From positions 329,147 to 393,146 of the forward strand of contig DHWB01000003.1 of NCBI GenBank assembly GCA_002412965.1: 64,000 bases of DNA, written 5' to 3'. This document shows positions 1 through 9,256 of the stretch, piece after piece (the first letter of the stretch is position 1; each line of letters begins with the position of its first letter). Under the pieces are notes generated by a model, which had not been told where the DNA came from, searched no databases, and saw nothing but the letters and a program-made list of their open reading frames with translations. Source of the DNA: Desulfomicrobium sp. UBA5193. Its GTDB lineage: Bacteria > Desulfobacterota > Desulfovibrionia > Desulfovibrionales > Desulfomicrobiaceae. The translations under genes and the position numbers were made by a program.

Positions 1-1
1 A

Positions 2-1387
2 CCCGAAGGCGGCGAAAGGATTTTGACTGCCCGTATTCCACTGTCGCACACGGCATCCGTGCTGGCGGAAAATGCCTGGCCAGATCTGCGAGCAAGCGCA
101 TGCACGCTGCAGTGCCCCGATCGCAAGTATCAGGAACTCTATGATGCGGCGATCACGTCGCTGATTCTGCACTCGCCGGGCGATGTGTATCCGGGCCCAT
201 CGACCTACAGGCGCTTCTGGTTTCGCGATGCCGTCTACATCATTCATGCCCTGCTGTGCGTGGGCCTTGAACCGCGTGCCGCACGCGCACTGAGCCGCTT
301 TCCCGAGCGGCAAACCCAACTCGGCTATTTTCGTTCGCAGGATGGCGAGTGGGATTCCAACGGCGAGGTTCTGTGGATCCTGCAACGCTACCAGCAACTC
401 AGCGGCAAGAAACTGAGCGCTGACTGGCACAACGTGATTGCCCGCGGCGCGCGCTGGATCATGCGCAAACGGCTTTCCGGCACGCTCGATGCGCCACATG
501 CAGGCTTGCTGCCGGCCGGCTTCAGTGCCGAGCACCTCGGTCCGAACGATTATTACTACTGGGACGACTTCTGGGGCATCGCCGGGCTGCATAGCGCCAG
601 CGACATGGTCCGCAGCCTGGATCCCGAGATGGCAGCCGAGTTCACGCACGCCGCCGCCGATTTCACCGCGGCGGTGGACCGCAGTCTGGTTTTCTGTGCG
701 CAGCGGCTGGGACGTCCGGGCATGCCGGCTTCGCCTTACCGGCGGCTCGATTCCGGTGCCATCGGCTCACTCGTGTCCGGCTACCCCTTGCAGCAGCTTG
801 CCGCGGATGACCCACGGCTGCTCGACTGTGCGGATTATCTGCTGAAATCTTGTTTCATCGATGGCGCTTTTTTTCAGGACATGATCCATTCTGGCCTGAA
901 CGCGTATCTGACCCTGCACGTGGCGCAGGTGTTGCTGCGTGCGAGCGACCCCCGGTACCAGGAACTGATGGACGCGGTGGCAGGCCTCGCTACGCCGACG
1001 GGCCAATGGCCTGAAGCGATCCATCCGCGTACCGGGGGAGGGTGCATGGGCGATGGCCACCATGTGTGGGCAGCGGCCGAATGGGTCCTCATGGTGCGCA
1101 ACTGCTTTGTGCGCGAAGAGGGCGACCGCCTGATTCTGTGCGCGGGCATTGGCGAGCGCTGGCTGCAGGTGGGCAGTCCCGTGCTGTTCGGTCCGGCTCC
1201 CACCTGCTTCGGTCCGGTGTCGATTACCCTGAGTCCGCTCCCAGATACCGGCATCGAAATCGTGCTGCAGGCGGCATGGCACGATCAGGAACCCGCCATC
1301 GACGTGCGCCTCCCTGGTTATGAGCCTGTCACGCTGGAACGCAATGCCACCACCGTCACCCTGAAAAAAGAGGAGATCCCTGCATGA
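2..1387 (+). CDS. Six-hairpin glycosidase-like protein (GH15/amyloglucosidase type), 5' end missing
   Basis: The reading frame is open to the first base of the window, so the gene probably begins upstream; an in-window TTG at 23 is possible but has only a weak ribosome site. The visible ~460 residues are rich in Trp/Tyr/Asp helices typical of (alpha/alpha)6-barrel glycosidases: RFWFRDAVY near residue 65, NDYYYWDDFWG near 175, and GDGHHVWAAAEW near 348. An extended beta-type tail follows. In this superfamily such motifs line a sugar-binding cleft, so it probably hydrolyses or trims an alpha-glucan or related glycan, probably in the cytoplasm as no signal peptide is visible. The stop overlaps the ATG of the next glycosyltransferase (ATGA), so the two are translationally coupled. 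Exact substrate cannot be told from the sequence. Confidence 0.7.
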   Translation, partial: PEGGERILTARIPLSHTASVLAENAWPDLRASACTLQCPDRKYQELYDAAITSLILHSPGDVYPGPSTYRRFWFRDAVYIIHALLCVGLEPRAARALSRFPERQTQLGYFRSQDGEWDSNGEVLWILQRYQQLSGKKLSADWHNVIARGARWIMRKRLSGTLDAPHAGLLPAGFSAEHLGPNDYYYWDDFWGIAGLHSASDMVRSLDPEMAAEFTHAAADFTAAVDRSLVFCAQRLGRPGMPASPYRRLDSGAIGSLVSGYPLQQLAADDPRLLDCADYLLKSCFIDGAFFQDMIHSGLNAYLTLHVAQVLLRASDPRYQELMDAVAGLATPTGQWPEAIHPRTGGGCMGDGHHVWAAAEWVLMVRNCFVREEGDRLILCAGIGERWLQVGSPVLFGPAPTCFGPVSITLSPLPDTGIEIVLQAAWHDQEPAIDVRLPGYEPVTLERNATTVTLKKEEIPA

Positions 1388-2679
1388 ACATCGCGTTACT
1401 CACCAATACCTTTACCCCGCACGTGGGGGGAGTGGCGCGCTCGGTGGAAGCGTTCGCGAAGGCGTACCGGGAGCTCGGTCATCGTGTACTGGTCGTGGCG
1501 CCGGAATTCGAGGATGCGCCAGAGTACGAAACCGATGTCTTCCGCATTCCCGCAATCCAGAATTTCAACGGCAGCGACTTTTCGGTGGTGCTGCCGATAC
1601 CGAGCGGACTGTACGAGAAAATGGAAGAATTCAACCCCGACATCATCCACTCCCAGCACCCCTTCCTGCTCGGCATGACCGCGGTACGCATCGCGCGAAC
1701 GCTCGACCTGCCGCTGGTGTTCACCCACCACACGCTTTACGAGCAGTACACGCATTATGTTCCGGGCGATTCACCGGCGATGAAGCGCTTCATCATCGAG
1801 CTGTCCACCCGCTATGCGAATCTCGCCGACCAGGTGTTTGCGCCCAGCGAGAGTATTCGCGACATGCTGATCGAGCGTGGTGTCACCTCGCCCGTGCTGG
1901 TGGTGCCGACAGGCGTCAGCGTGGAGCGCTTTGCATATGGCAATGGCTCAGGATTCCTGATGAAAAAGCACATCCATGAAGATGCGTTCGTGGTGGGGCA
2001 TATGGGACGCCTGGCCCCTGAAAAGAATCTGGAATTTCTGGCCAGATCGGTTGTGGCCTTCATGAAGGAGCATGGCAAGGCGGTGTTCCTAGTGGTCGGC
2101 TCTGGATCGTCGCAGGAAGCGATAGAGCAGCTCTTTGCCGAAGCGGGCATGAGCGACCGCCTGTACATGTGCGGCGTGCTGGAGAAGGACGACCTCGCCG
2201 ATGCGCTCAATGCGATGAGCGTGTTCGCGTTTGCGTCGAAAAGCGAAACCCAGGGCATGGTCCTGACCGAAGCGATGGCTGCAGGCCTGCCGGTGGTTGC
2301 GCTCGATGCGCCAGGCGTCAGGGAAGTCGTCGTGGACGCGAGCAACGGGCGGTTGCTCAGGGTGGAAACGGAGGAAACCTTCGTCGCAGCGCTACAGTGG
2401 GTGCATGCGCGCTCACGCGACGAGAGAGACGCTCTGATCGCTGCCGCGCGCGCCACGGCCGAAGCCTTTTCCATGGCCGCTTCCGCGCGCAAGGCGCTTG
2501 CGGCGTATGAAAACCTGCAGCCCGATCCGGCCACCCGGCATCATGAGGATGAACTCGGCTGGGACCAGATCAGGGCCCGCATCTATGCCGAGTGGGATAT
2601 TCTGAAGACGGTTGCGCAGGCTGGCGATGAAGCCCTAAGCGAGAGCTTCTCCGCCTCCGACGAGGAGGTGAAGGAATGA
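1384..2679 (+). CDS. Glycosyltransferase family 4 (GT-B fold)
   Basis: 431 residues with both Rossmann halves of a GT4 retaining glycosyltransferase. The N-terminal GGVARS loop is at 15-20, a HHTLYEQY acceptor-side motif near 115, GRLAPEKN near 208-215, and the family EX7E motif is Glu288 and Glu296 (in SETQGMVLTEA). The closest well-known relatives in pattern are diacylglycerol glucosyltransferases and mannosyltransferases of the PimB/GtfA kind, which use a nucleotide-sugar donor at the membrane face. It starts inside the stop codon of the preceding glycosidase and is followed after 64 bases by a phosphodiesterase-nuclease fusion, so the three probably form one operon for a glycan or glycolipid. 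The C-terminal ~50 residues are acidic and variable. Donor and acceptor are unknown. Confidence 0.85.
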   Translation: MNIALLTNTFTPHVGGVARSVEAFAKAYRELGHRVLVVAPEFEDAPEYETDVFRIPAIQNFNGSDFSVVLPIPSGLYEKMEEFNPDIIHSQHPFLLGMTAVRIARTLDLPLVFTHHTLYEQYTHYVPGDSPAMKRFIIELSTRYANLADQVFAPSESIRDMLIERGVTSPVLVVPTGVSVERFAYGNGSGFLMKKHIHEDAFVVGHMGRLAPEKNLEFLARSVVAFMKEHGKAVFLVVGSGSSQEAIEQLFAEAGMSDRLYMCGVLEKDDLADALNAMSVFAFASKSETQGMVLTEAMAAGLPVVALDAPGVREVVVDASNGRLLRVETEETFVAALQWVHARSRDERDALIAAARATAEAFSMAASARKALAAYENLQPDPATRHHEDELGWDQIRARIYAEWDILKTVAQAGDEALSESFSASDEEVKE

Positions 2680-2743
2680 TGCGTCCGGATGAACGTGGCA
2701 CTGCCATTTCAGGGCGAGTCTGTGGCGGCAAGAGAGCCACCGC

Positions 2744-5245
2744 ATGATCGGCAGGATCGAGGCGCGTCTGCGCCTGCTGCGCCGCAAGTTCAGCCGTACG
2801 CACTGGCTGCTGCGCTTCCTGCATCTGTCGGTCTCCGAGGGGCCTGCAAACCGGCCCGGCCTGGTGATGGTGCAGATCGACGGCCTGTCTCTGGACCAGT
2901 TCAACCATGCCCTGGACAAGGGTAAGCTTCCCTTCCTGAAGCGCCTGATCAAACGGGAAAACTACCAGGTGCATACGCAGTATTCAGGCTTGCCGTCTTC
3001 GACTCCCGCCGTGCAGGGAGAACTTTTCTACGGGATAAAAACCGTCGTGCCAGCCTTTTCGTTCCTGGATCGCGAGAACGGTCAAATGGTCCGCATGATC
3101 GAACCGACGACGGCGCAACAGATGGAAGAAGAACTGCACAAGCAACTGGCCAGGGACGGCGTCGATTCGCTTTGCACGGGCGGAAGTTCGTACTCGAATA
3201 TTTTCGGTGGCGGTGTGGACCCGGATGAAGCGCATTTCTGCGCCTCTTCATTGGGCTGGGGTTCCGCGTTGCGGGCCGCCAACCCCTTCGCGCTGCTGTT
3301 TATGCTTGTCACCAACATAAATAGTGTGCTCCGGATCCTGATTCTGCTGGTCGTGGAACTGGTGATAGCGCTGGTCGATTTGGTTCGTGGCCTGTACGAC
3401 GGCCGCAATTACATCCGCGAACTCAAATTCATCCCGGCCCGGGTTGCGGTCTGTGTCCTGCTGCGTGAGCTGTGTGTGATCGGCGGCAAGATGGACATAC
3501 AGCGCGGTCTGCCGATCGTGCACATCAATTTTCTGGGCTATGACGAACAGTCTCACCGCCGCGGGCCCGACTCCAAATTTGCCCACTGGACTCTCAAGGG
3601 CATCGACAACGCCGTGAAACGGCTGTGGCACGAGGCCGCCCATGCGCACAGACGGGATTATGAAGTGTGGGTCTATTCCGATCACGGCCAGAGCCGGGCC
3701 ACATCCTATTTCAAGCTGCAGGGCTACGATATCCAGGAGGCAGCCAGTGCGGCGTATGCCGGCCTCGATGAAAGCGTGCCGATTGTTGCAGACAGGAAAC
3801 GCGGGCTCAGTGAAGAAGCACAGCGAGCCAGGTTGCTCGGCGGTCGCAAGGTCGAACAGCTGTTCTCAGCGGAGAACGGCAGCGGCGAAAGCCATGAGAA
3901 GGTGCAGGTCGTCGGGCTTGGTCCCGTAGGCTTTGTCTATTTTCCCGAACCGCTGGAGCAGGCCGAACTGGGCCGTGCAGCGCAAGCCCTCGTCAACCGG
4001 TACAAAGTGCCCGTGGTCGTCACCAGCGGCGGGGAAGAGCAATTGCGAGTCTGGACCGCAGCCGGGGAGTTCCTGCTGCCGCAACAGACCGCTGAGTTGT
4101 TCGGCGAGGATCATCCATTCATCGATGTCATCGGTGAAGATCTGGAAAGACTGTGTCGTCATCGGCATGCGGGAGATCTGACCCTGCTCGGTTGGTGCAA
4201 GGGCGTTGCGCCGATCACCTTCACCGATGAAAACGGCTCGCATGCGGGGCTGACGCCTGAGGAAACGCGGGCCTTCAGCCTGCTGCCCATCGATGCGCCG
4301 CTACCGGACAGCACGCGTGGTTATTACCGGCCATCCGAGCTGCGTGAAGCGGCACTGCACCATCTCGGCCGCCCGGCACCGGCGACTCTCGCGAGACGGA
4401 CGCGGGCCAGGGGCGACAGTCCGGCTCCCAATCCGGAACAATTGCGCGTGTTGACGTACAACGTGCATAGCTGCGTCGGCGTCGACGGCAAGCTTGCGTC
4501 GGAACGCATTGCGCGCGTGATCGCCCGTGCCAATCCGGATGTGGTGGCCCTGCAGGAGCTCGACGTAGGCCGCAAGCGCACAGGCGGCGAGGATCAGGCG
4601 AAACGGATCGCGGACTATCTGGAGATGCAGTACCACTTTTATCCCCATATTCATGCTGAGGATGAAAAATACGGCGATGCGATCCTGACGCACCTGCCGA
4701 TGCGCGTCATCAAGACCGGGCCATTGCCTGGACATCTGCCGGGTGACAAGCTGGAACCACGTGGTGCGATCTGGGTTGCGGTCGATTTGCATGGCACTGA
4801 GGTGAATATCGTCAACACGCATCTGGGGCTGACATCACGTGAACGCATGGTCCAGATCGAAGCCTTGCTGGGCGATGAATGGCTGGGCAGACTGAACGCA
4901 GACCAGCCGGTGATCCTGTGCGGCGACTTCAACACCGTGCCGTCATCGAAGGGCTACAAGCTGCTGCGCAGCAGATTCCTCGACGCACAGGCGGAACTCA
5001 AAGAGTATCGACCGGTCTGCACGTTCTACAGCCGCCTGCCGAGTTTCCGGATAGACCATGTGTTCATCCAACCCGGCATCGGGGTGACCGGCATCACGGT
5101 GCCGTGCTCGGAACTGGCCAAGGTCGCCTCCGACCATCTCCCACTTATCGCCGATCTCACGATTCCTTGCCCGGACTCAGCGTTTTCCGAGGATCCACAC
5201 GACATGGAAGATACACGGAATATGGCCGCGCGATCTCGGGGGTAG
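2744..5245 (+). CDS. Fusion: alkaline-phosphatase-superfamily phosphodiesterase + membrane segment + endonuclease/exonuclease/phosphatase domain
   Basis: 833 residues with two catalytic modules. Residues ~38-540 resemble type I phosphodiesterase/alkaline-phosphatase enzymes: a metal-site Asp46 in VQIDG, a likely nucleophile Thr87 in SSTPAV, and a YSDHGQS metal motif near 312. Two hydrophobic stretches at ~180-215 suggest a membrane hairpin inside this half. Residues ~566-815 form an EEP (DNase I/sphingomyelinase-like) domain, with TYNVHS at its start, ALQEL (catalytic Glu near 602), GDFNTVPS near 726 and SDHLPL near 797. Both modules cleave phosphoesters, so a role in turning over a phospholipid head group or phosphoglycan fits the neighbouring glycosyltransferase; this is inference. 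The ATG at 2744 has only a loose purine-rich site upstream. Confidence 0.75.
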   Translation: MIGRIEARLRLLRRKFSRTHWLLRFLHLSVSEGPANRPGLVMVQIDGLSLDQFNHALDKGKLPFLKRLIKRENYQVHTQYSGLPSSTPAVQGELFYGIKTVVPAFSFLDRENGQMVRMIEPTTAQQMEEELHKQLARDGVDSLCTGGSSYSNIFGGGVDPDEAHFCASSLGWGSALRAANPFALLFMLVTNINSVLRILILLVVELVIALVDLVRGLYDGRNYIRELKFIPARVAVCVLLRELCVIGGKMDIQRGLPIVHINFLGYDEQSHRRGPDSKFAHWTLKGIDNAVKRLWHEAAHAHRRDYEVWVYSDHGQSRATSYFKLQGYDIQEAASAAYAGLDESVPIVADRKRGLSEEAQRARLLGGRKVEQLFSAENGSGESHEKVQVVGLGPVGFVYFPEPLEQAELGRAAQALVNRYKVPVVVTSGGEEQLRVWTAAGEFLLPQQTAELFGEDHPFIDVIGEDLERLCRHRHAGDLTLLGWCKGVAPITFTDENGSHAGLTPEETRAFSLLPIDAPLPDSTRGYYRPSELREAALHHLGRPAPATLARRTRARGDSPAPNPEQLRVLTYNVHSCVGVDGKLASERIARVIARANPDVVALQELDVGRKRTGGEDQAKRIADYLEMQYHFYPHIHAEDEKYGDAILTHLPMRVIKTGPLPGHLPGDKLEPRGAIWVAVDLHGTEVNIVNTHLGLTSRERMVQIEALLGDEWLGRLNADQPVILCGDFNTVPSSKGYKLLRSRFLDAQAELKEYRPVCTFYSRLPSFRIDHVFIQPGIGVTGITVPCSELAKVASDHLPLIADLTIPCPDSAFSEDPHDMEDTRNMAARSRG

Positions 5246-5320
5246 CATCTTGAATCTTGAATTTTTCGGGCCGGAATTTCAGTTTCGTCATCAACCCTCA
5301 AGACGGATGGGTACGCGCTA

Positions 5321-6853
5321 ATGGACGATACACCTGGGCGAATGATCCAAGACAGCAGAGAGGATACGTCGAACGATCACGGAGTAACTCCTCGACATCG
5401 CGGGCAGTTCCTGATTCGAACGTGGGGCTTTGCCTGGGCTGGAACGGCCCGACTCATCTTCGCCGCCTTCCTGTGCTGCGCCATCTTAACGTTCACCGCA
5501 GTTGCTGCCCAACAGTTAGACGGTACCGAGGATACGCCGCTGCCGGTGAAAACATCTGACGGCAAACTCGAGCAACCAGGTAAAGTCGAAGTCAAGCCCG
5601 TCGCCAGGGATGACCAGATCAGGCAACGAATCGCGGATATCCTTGAAACGACAACATGGTTCGGTGATCCCACGGTCACTGTCCAGAAAGGAATCGTTTT
5701 CCTGAAAGGAACGACGGAAAACGATGGATCCAAGCAATGGGCTGGTGATTTGGCGAAAAATACGCAGGGCGTGGTTGCCGTCATCAATCAAATCGAAGTG
5801 GCCCCGACCACGGTTTGGAATTTCGATCCAACCTTTCAAGTATTTAATGAACTTACACGTGGATTCCTTCGATTGCTGCCCCTGATCGTGGTGGCGCTGG
5901 TCGTAATCGCTCTTTCATGGATCTTCGCCAGGTTAACGGTGAAAGTCCTGCGTCGCGGGCTTCTGGGTCGATCCCTCAGCCACCTTTTGCGCGAAGTAAT
6001 GGCCCGGGCCGGCGGAATGCTTGTCATGTTTGTCGGCCTCTACCTGGTGCTCCGTATCGCCGGACTCACGCAACTCGCGCTTACGTTGGTAGGCGGCACG
6101 GGCCTCATTGGGTTGGTGCTGGGCATTGCATTCCGCGACATCACAGAGAATTTTCTCGCCAGTCTCTTTTTAAGCTTGCAGCAACCGTTTCGTGAGGGCG
6201 ATCTGGTAGAAGTAGCAAACGTCACGGGTTACGTTCAGCGGCTGACCTCTCGCACGACTGTGCTGATGACACTCGACGGCAATCAAGTGCAAATCCCCAA
6301 TTCGACCGTCTTCAAAAGTACGATCCGCAACTTCACAAGCAACCCCAATCGCCGCGATGATTTCATGGTGGGTATCGGCTACGACGATTCCATCTCTTTT
6401 GCCCAGGAAGTCGCCTTGAACGTGCTCGCCGAACATCCGGCCGTTTTGCATGAGCCCGAACCCTCGGTACTCGTGGAAAACCTTGGACCTTCTACAGTAA
6501 ACCTACGTGTTTATTTCTGGCTCGATGGCGGTCAACACAGCTGGTCGAAAGTGAAATCGTCCGTCATTCGGCACATCAAACGGGCCTTCCAGGATTCGGG
6601 AATCTCGCTGCCGGACGAGGCTCGCGAAGTCACCTTCCCCAACGGGGTGCCTGTACGCATGATAGAAGGCGAAGGGGCTGCGGAAGCAGCCCAGCCAGCC
6701 CCGGCAAAGCAGACCGCCGAGGCCGAAATAGTCGCGACCAAGGCGGAAGTCGGCCTGCAAAGCGAAGCCGGGGAAATAAAAGAACAGGCGCGCAGTTCTT
6801 GGACCCCTGGGGAGAATCTCTTAACGTCATCGTCGTCTGCGGATACCAGTTGA
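5321..6853 (+). CDS. Mechanosensitive channel of MscS family with N-terminal BON domain
   Basis: 510 residues. A hydrophobic export/anchor segment (~43-63) is followed by a BON domain (~98-165, with the GIVFLKGTTEN beta-strand pattern), a lipid- or periplasm-facing module also found in OsmY. Three membrane helices follow (~185-275), then the conserved MscS pore and beta domain with LGIAFRDITENF, REGDLVEV and QIPNSTVF motifs. The C-terminus after ~445 is a low-complexity Ala/Glu tail. MscS channels open under membrane tension and release solutes on osmotic downshift. It stands alone between the glycan operon and a convergently transcribed histidine kinase. The start at 5321 gives a long N-terminus; a shorter start cannot be excluded. 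Confidence 0.88.
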   Translation: MDDTPGRMIQDSREDTSNDHGVTPRHRGQFLIRTWGFAWAGTARLIFAAFLCCAILTFTAVAAQQLDGTEDTPLPVKTSDGKLEQPGKVEVKPVARDDQIRQRIADILETTTWFGDPTVTVQKGIVFLKGTTENDGSKQWAGDLAKNTQGVVAVINQIEVAPTTVWNFDPTFQVFNELTRGFLRLLPLIVVALVVIALSWIFARLTVKVLRRGLLGRSLSHLLREVMARAGGMLVMFVGLYLVLRIAGLTQLALTLVGGTGLIGLVLGIAFRDITENFLASLFLSLQQPFREGDLVEVANVTGYVQRLTSRTTVLMTLDGNQVQIPNSTVFKSTIRNFTSNPNRRDDFMVGIGYDDSISFAQEVALNVLAEHPAVLHEPEPSVLVENLGPSTVNLRVYFWLDGGQHSWSKVKSSVIRHIKRAFQDSGISLPDEAREVTFPNGVPVRMIEGEGAAEAAQPAPAKQTAEAEIVATKAEVGLQSEAGEIKEQARSSWTPGENLLTSSSSADTS

Positions 6854-6910
6854 GGCTGGGAGTCGATCAAAGAGTTGCAGACGCGTAAAACCCACAAGAA
6901 CCCACAAAAA

Positions 6911-6940
6911 GAAAAAGGGCTTAAGTCTTTTTAAACCCTT
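6911..6940 (-). terminator. Rho-independent terminator after the hybrid kinase
   Basis: An inverted repeat (arms 6915-6924 and 6931-6940, AAGGG-TTAA with one mismatch) lies 20 bases past the kinase stop. On the minus strand it is followed by a T-rich run interrupted by one C. It may also stop transcription arriving from the MscS gene. Confidence 0.6.
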
Positions 6941-6959
6941 GATGAAGGACCGTCGGTTC

Positions 6960-9008
6960 TCATGTCCGCGCCTTCTCCTTTTTCGAAGGCGTGCCGCACC
7001 TCCTCTCCAGGGCCACCACCAAATCATCCATTCGCACCGGCTTTCCAACATAATCGTTCATTCCGCATTTCAGGAACGTCTCCCTATCTCCGCTCATGGC
7101 ATAGGCGGTCATGGCAATGATCGGTATGTCTTTTTTGGGGCCAAGATTCGCTGAGGAACGAATAGTCTTCGTCGCCTCTACGCCGTCCATAAGGGGCATC
7201 TGCACATCCATAAGAATACAGTCAAAGTCGTGAATCTTGAGCATGTCAATGGCCTGCTTGCCATTCTCTGCCAGCATCACTTCATACCCTGCCTTCTCCA
7301 GCAGTTTGATCATTGCGAATTGGTTGGATGGATCGTCTTCAGCCAGAAGAATGCGCAATTTTTGTTTTACCTTAATCTGTACGGCTTCTTGATGCTTTGA
7401 TATGCTCTCTTCAAAAGGCAGTTTAAAATGTAAAACTACGTTTATTGACGTCCCTTCACCAACAACGCTTTCGATATCAATGCTGCCACCCATCAAGTGA
7501 ACGAGTTTTTTGACTATAGATAGGCCAAGTCCAGCTCCTTGGTAATTACGAGTATAGGATTTTTCTATCTGGACAAACGGTTTGAATAGCATGTTAAGAT
7601 GATCTTCGTGTATACCAATTCCTGTATCTGAGACAGTAAACAGGATTCTGTAAACATCATCTTTTTCGGATTTCAGTGGAATCATTTCAACAGTGACAGA
7701 ACCTTCTTCTGTAAATTTTAGTCCATTCCCAACTAAATTGAATAAAATCTGAAGAACTCTCCCTTCATCACCAATAACTTGGGGATGAATTGTTGGATCA
7801 ATAATGCATTTTAAAGTGACAGCTTTGTTCAAGGATTCAACGGCGAAAAGTCCTAAAATCGAATTACGTAAATTCTCAAATTGGAATTTTGATTCATGGA
7901 TTTCCATCATGCCCGCTTCAATTCGAGACAAGTCCAGAATGTCTGAAAGCAAACGGGTAAGGCGGTTGCACGAGTTCAACGCCAACTCAATATACTTATT
8001 TTGATCAGCGCCGACAGATGTGCCATCCAGAAGCTGGATCATACCCATGATACCGTTGAGCGGGGTGCGAATTTCATGGCTCATATTGGCAAGAAATTCT
8101 GATTTTGCCATGTTCGCTATCTCAGCTTGTTTTTTTGCCCGAACAAGAGAACATAAATTTATCTTGTGTTGGGTTATGTCTCTGATATTGCATTGTACTA
8201 AAGATGCTCTATCAACGAGATATATATCTGTATCAATATTGAGATTAAAATTTGTTTTTATGCGGACATCATCATAATTTATAATACCTGTCTCTCTCAA
8301 TTTTTGCATTATGATTTGAAAATCACTTTTTTCGAGACAAATGCCAATATCCTGAAGATGCTTTCCAAGGATTTCGTTTACGTTATAGCCGAACATCTTT
8401 TCGAATGCCGGATTAGCATGCGTTATCGTCCCTTCACGTTTTTCCAGGAGCACGATCCCATCATTGGCTGTCTCAAAAAGACGTCGATAACGCTCTTCAG
8501 AATCCGCTAGCAAATCCTCCAGTCGCTTACGTTCAGTGATGTCCTCAATAGCCAGCAGGATGATCCGATCTTTGCCTGACGCGCGCTGAATCTGCCGGGC
8601 GTTCAAAAGCATGACCCGTCTGCCGATGGAATCAAAAACGTGTTCAACTTCATAGTTGTCGAAATTTGTTTCCCGGGGAATTATTGTTTCAAGCAGTTCC
8701 CGCAGTTTCGGGATATCCCACTGTTTGTTGCCAAGGTCATAGAGAACACTCCCTATCGTCTCATCATGATTTACACTGAACATGTTGTAAAAATTGCGAC
8801 TTGCCGAGATAACTTTCATGTCCTTATCCAGAACCAGAAGGGGTTCTCGTATGGTTTCCAGAATACTTTCGGCGTAGATCAGCGCCTCCTCAGTTAAAAG
8901 TCCATCGGATTTGGACTCGGTCATAGATTTTTTCAAGGTGGCAAATTGTGTATGCAATTCTGTAAGTTCTTGAACAAGTTGCTCTTTTGATTTTTCCTTA
9001 TCTTCCAT
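6960..9008 (-). CDS. Hybrid sensor histidine kinase with two PAS domains and a C-terminal receiver
   Basis: 682 residues, no signal peptide or membrane helix, so a cytosolic sensor. Order: a short coiled coil (1-40), PAS (~48-160), PAS (~172-285), HisKA with phospho-His311 in NMSHEIRTPLNG, HATPase with N-box around 424-432 (FNLVGNGLKF), DTGIG at 461-465 and GAGLGLS at 491-497, then a receiver (~551-670) with acidic pocket EDD at 557-559, phospho-Asp601 in LMDVQMP, and Lys656. All catalytic residues are present. No output domain or cognate regulator is adjacent, so phosphotransfer probably goes to an unlinked HPt or regulator. The gene is clearly more AT-rich than its flanks, which suggests later acquisition. 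AGGATAAC precedes the ATG. Confidence 0.92.
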   Translation of the reverse strand: MEDKEKSKEQLVQELTELHTQFATLKKSMTESKSDGLLTEEALIYAESILETIREPLLVLDKDMKVISASRNFYNMFSVNHDETIGSVLYDLGNKQWDIPKLRELLETIIPRETNFDNYEVEHVFDSIGRRVMLLNARQIQRASGKDRIILLAIEDITERKRLEDLLADSEERYRRLFETANDGIVLLEKREGTITHANPAFEKMFGYNVNEILGKHLQDIGICLEKSDFQIIMQKLRETGIINYDDVRIKTNFNLNIDTDIYLVDRASLVQCNIRDITQHKINLCSLVRAKKQAEIANMAKSEFLANMSHEIRTPLNGIMGMIQLLDGTSVGADQNKYIELALNSCNRLTRLLSDILDLSRIEAGMMEIHESKFQFENLRNSILGLFAVESLNKAVTLKCIIDPTIHPQVIGDEGRVLQILFNLVGNGLKFTEEGSVTVEMIPLKSEKDDVYRILFTVSDTGIGIHEDHLNMLFKPFVQIEKSYTRNYQGAGLGLSIVKKLVHLMGGSIDIESVVGEGTSINVVLHFKLPFEESISKHQEAVQIKVKQKLRILLAEDDPSNQFAMIKLLEKAGYEVMLAENGKQAIDMLKIHDFDCILMDVQMPLMDGVEATKTIRSSANLGPKKDIPIIAMTAYAMSGDRETFLKCGMNDYVGKPVRMDDLVVALERRCGTPSKKEKART

Positions 9009-9256
9009 AGTGTTATCCTCTTAAAATTTGACCCTGAATCGTGAATAATTTCGCGAGAGGAGAGAACAGTTCAGAGACCACCTTGAAGCATGGGTCGGGC
9101 AGGAGGCATGAAGAATTATCTTGCGTGCAGGGCGAGTGATCCTGGCGTAAATGCTCATCATGCTCGGCATGACTGTAAAGAAAGGTCAACAAGATCAGAC
9201 CTTGGCCCCATTTTCCTGACGTTTGGAGACGCTGCGTACACAGTCTCACACTGCTT

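Noticed and set aside
5257..5559. 100-codon frame overlapping the start of the BON-MscS gene
   Set aside because: Out of frame with the channel gene, no family resemblance, and the MscS signal/anchor lies in the other frame.
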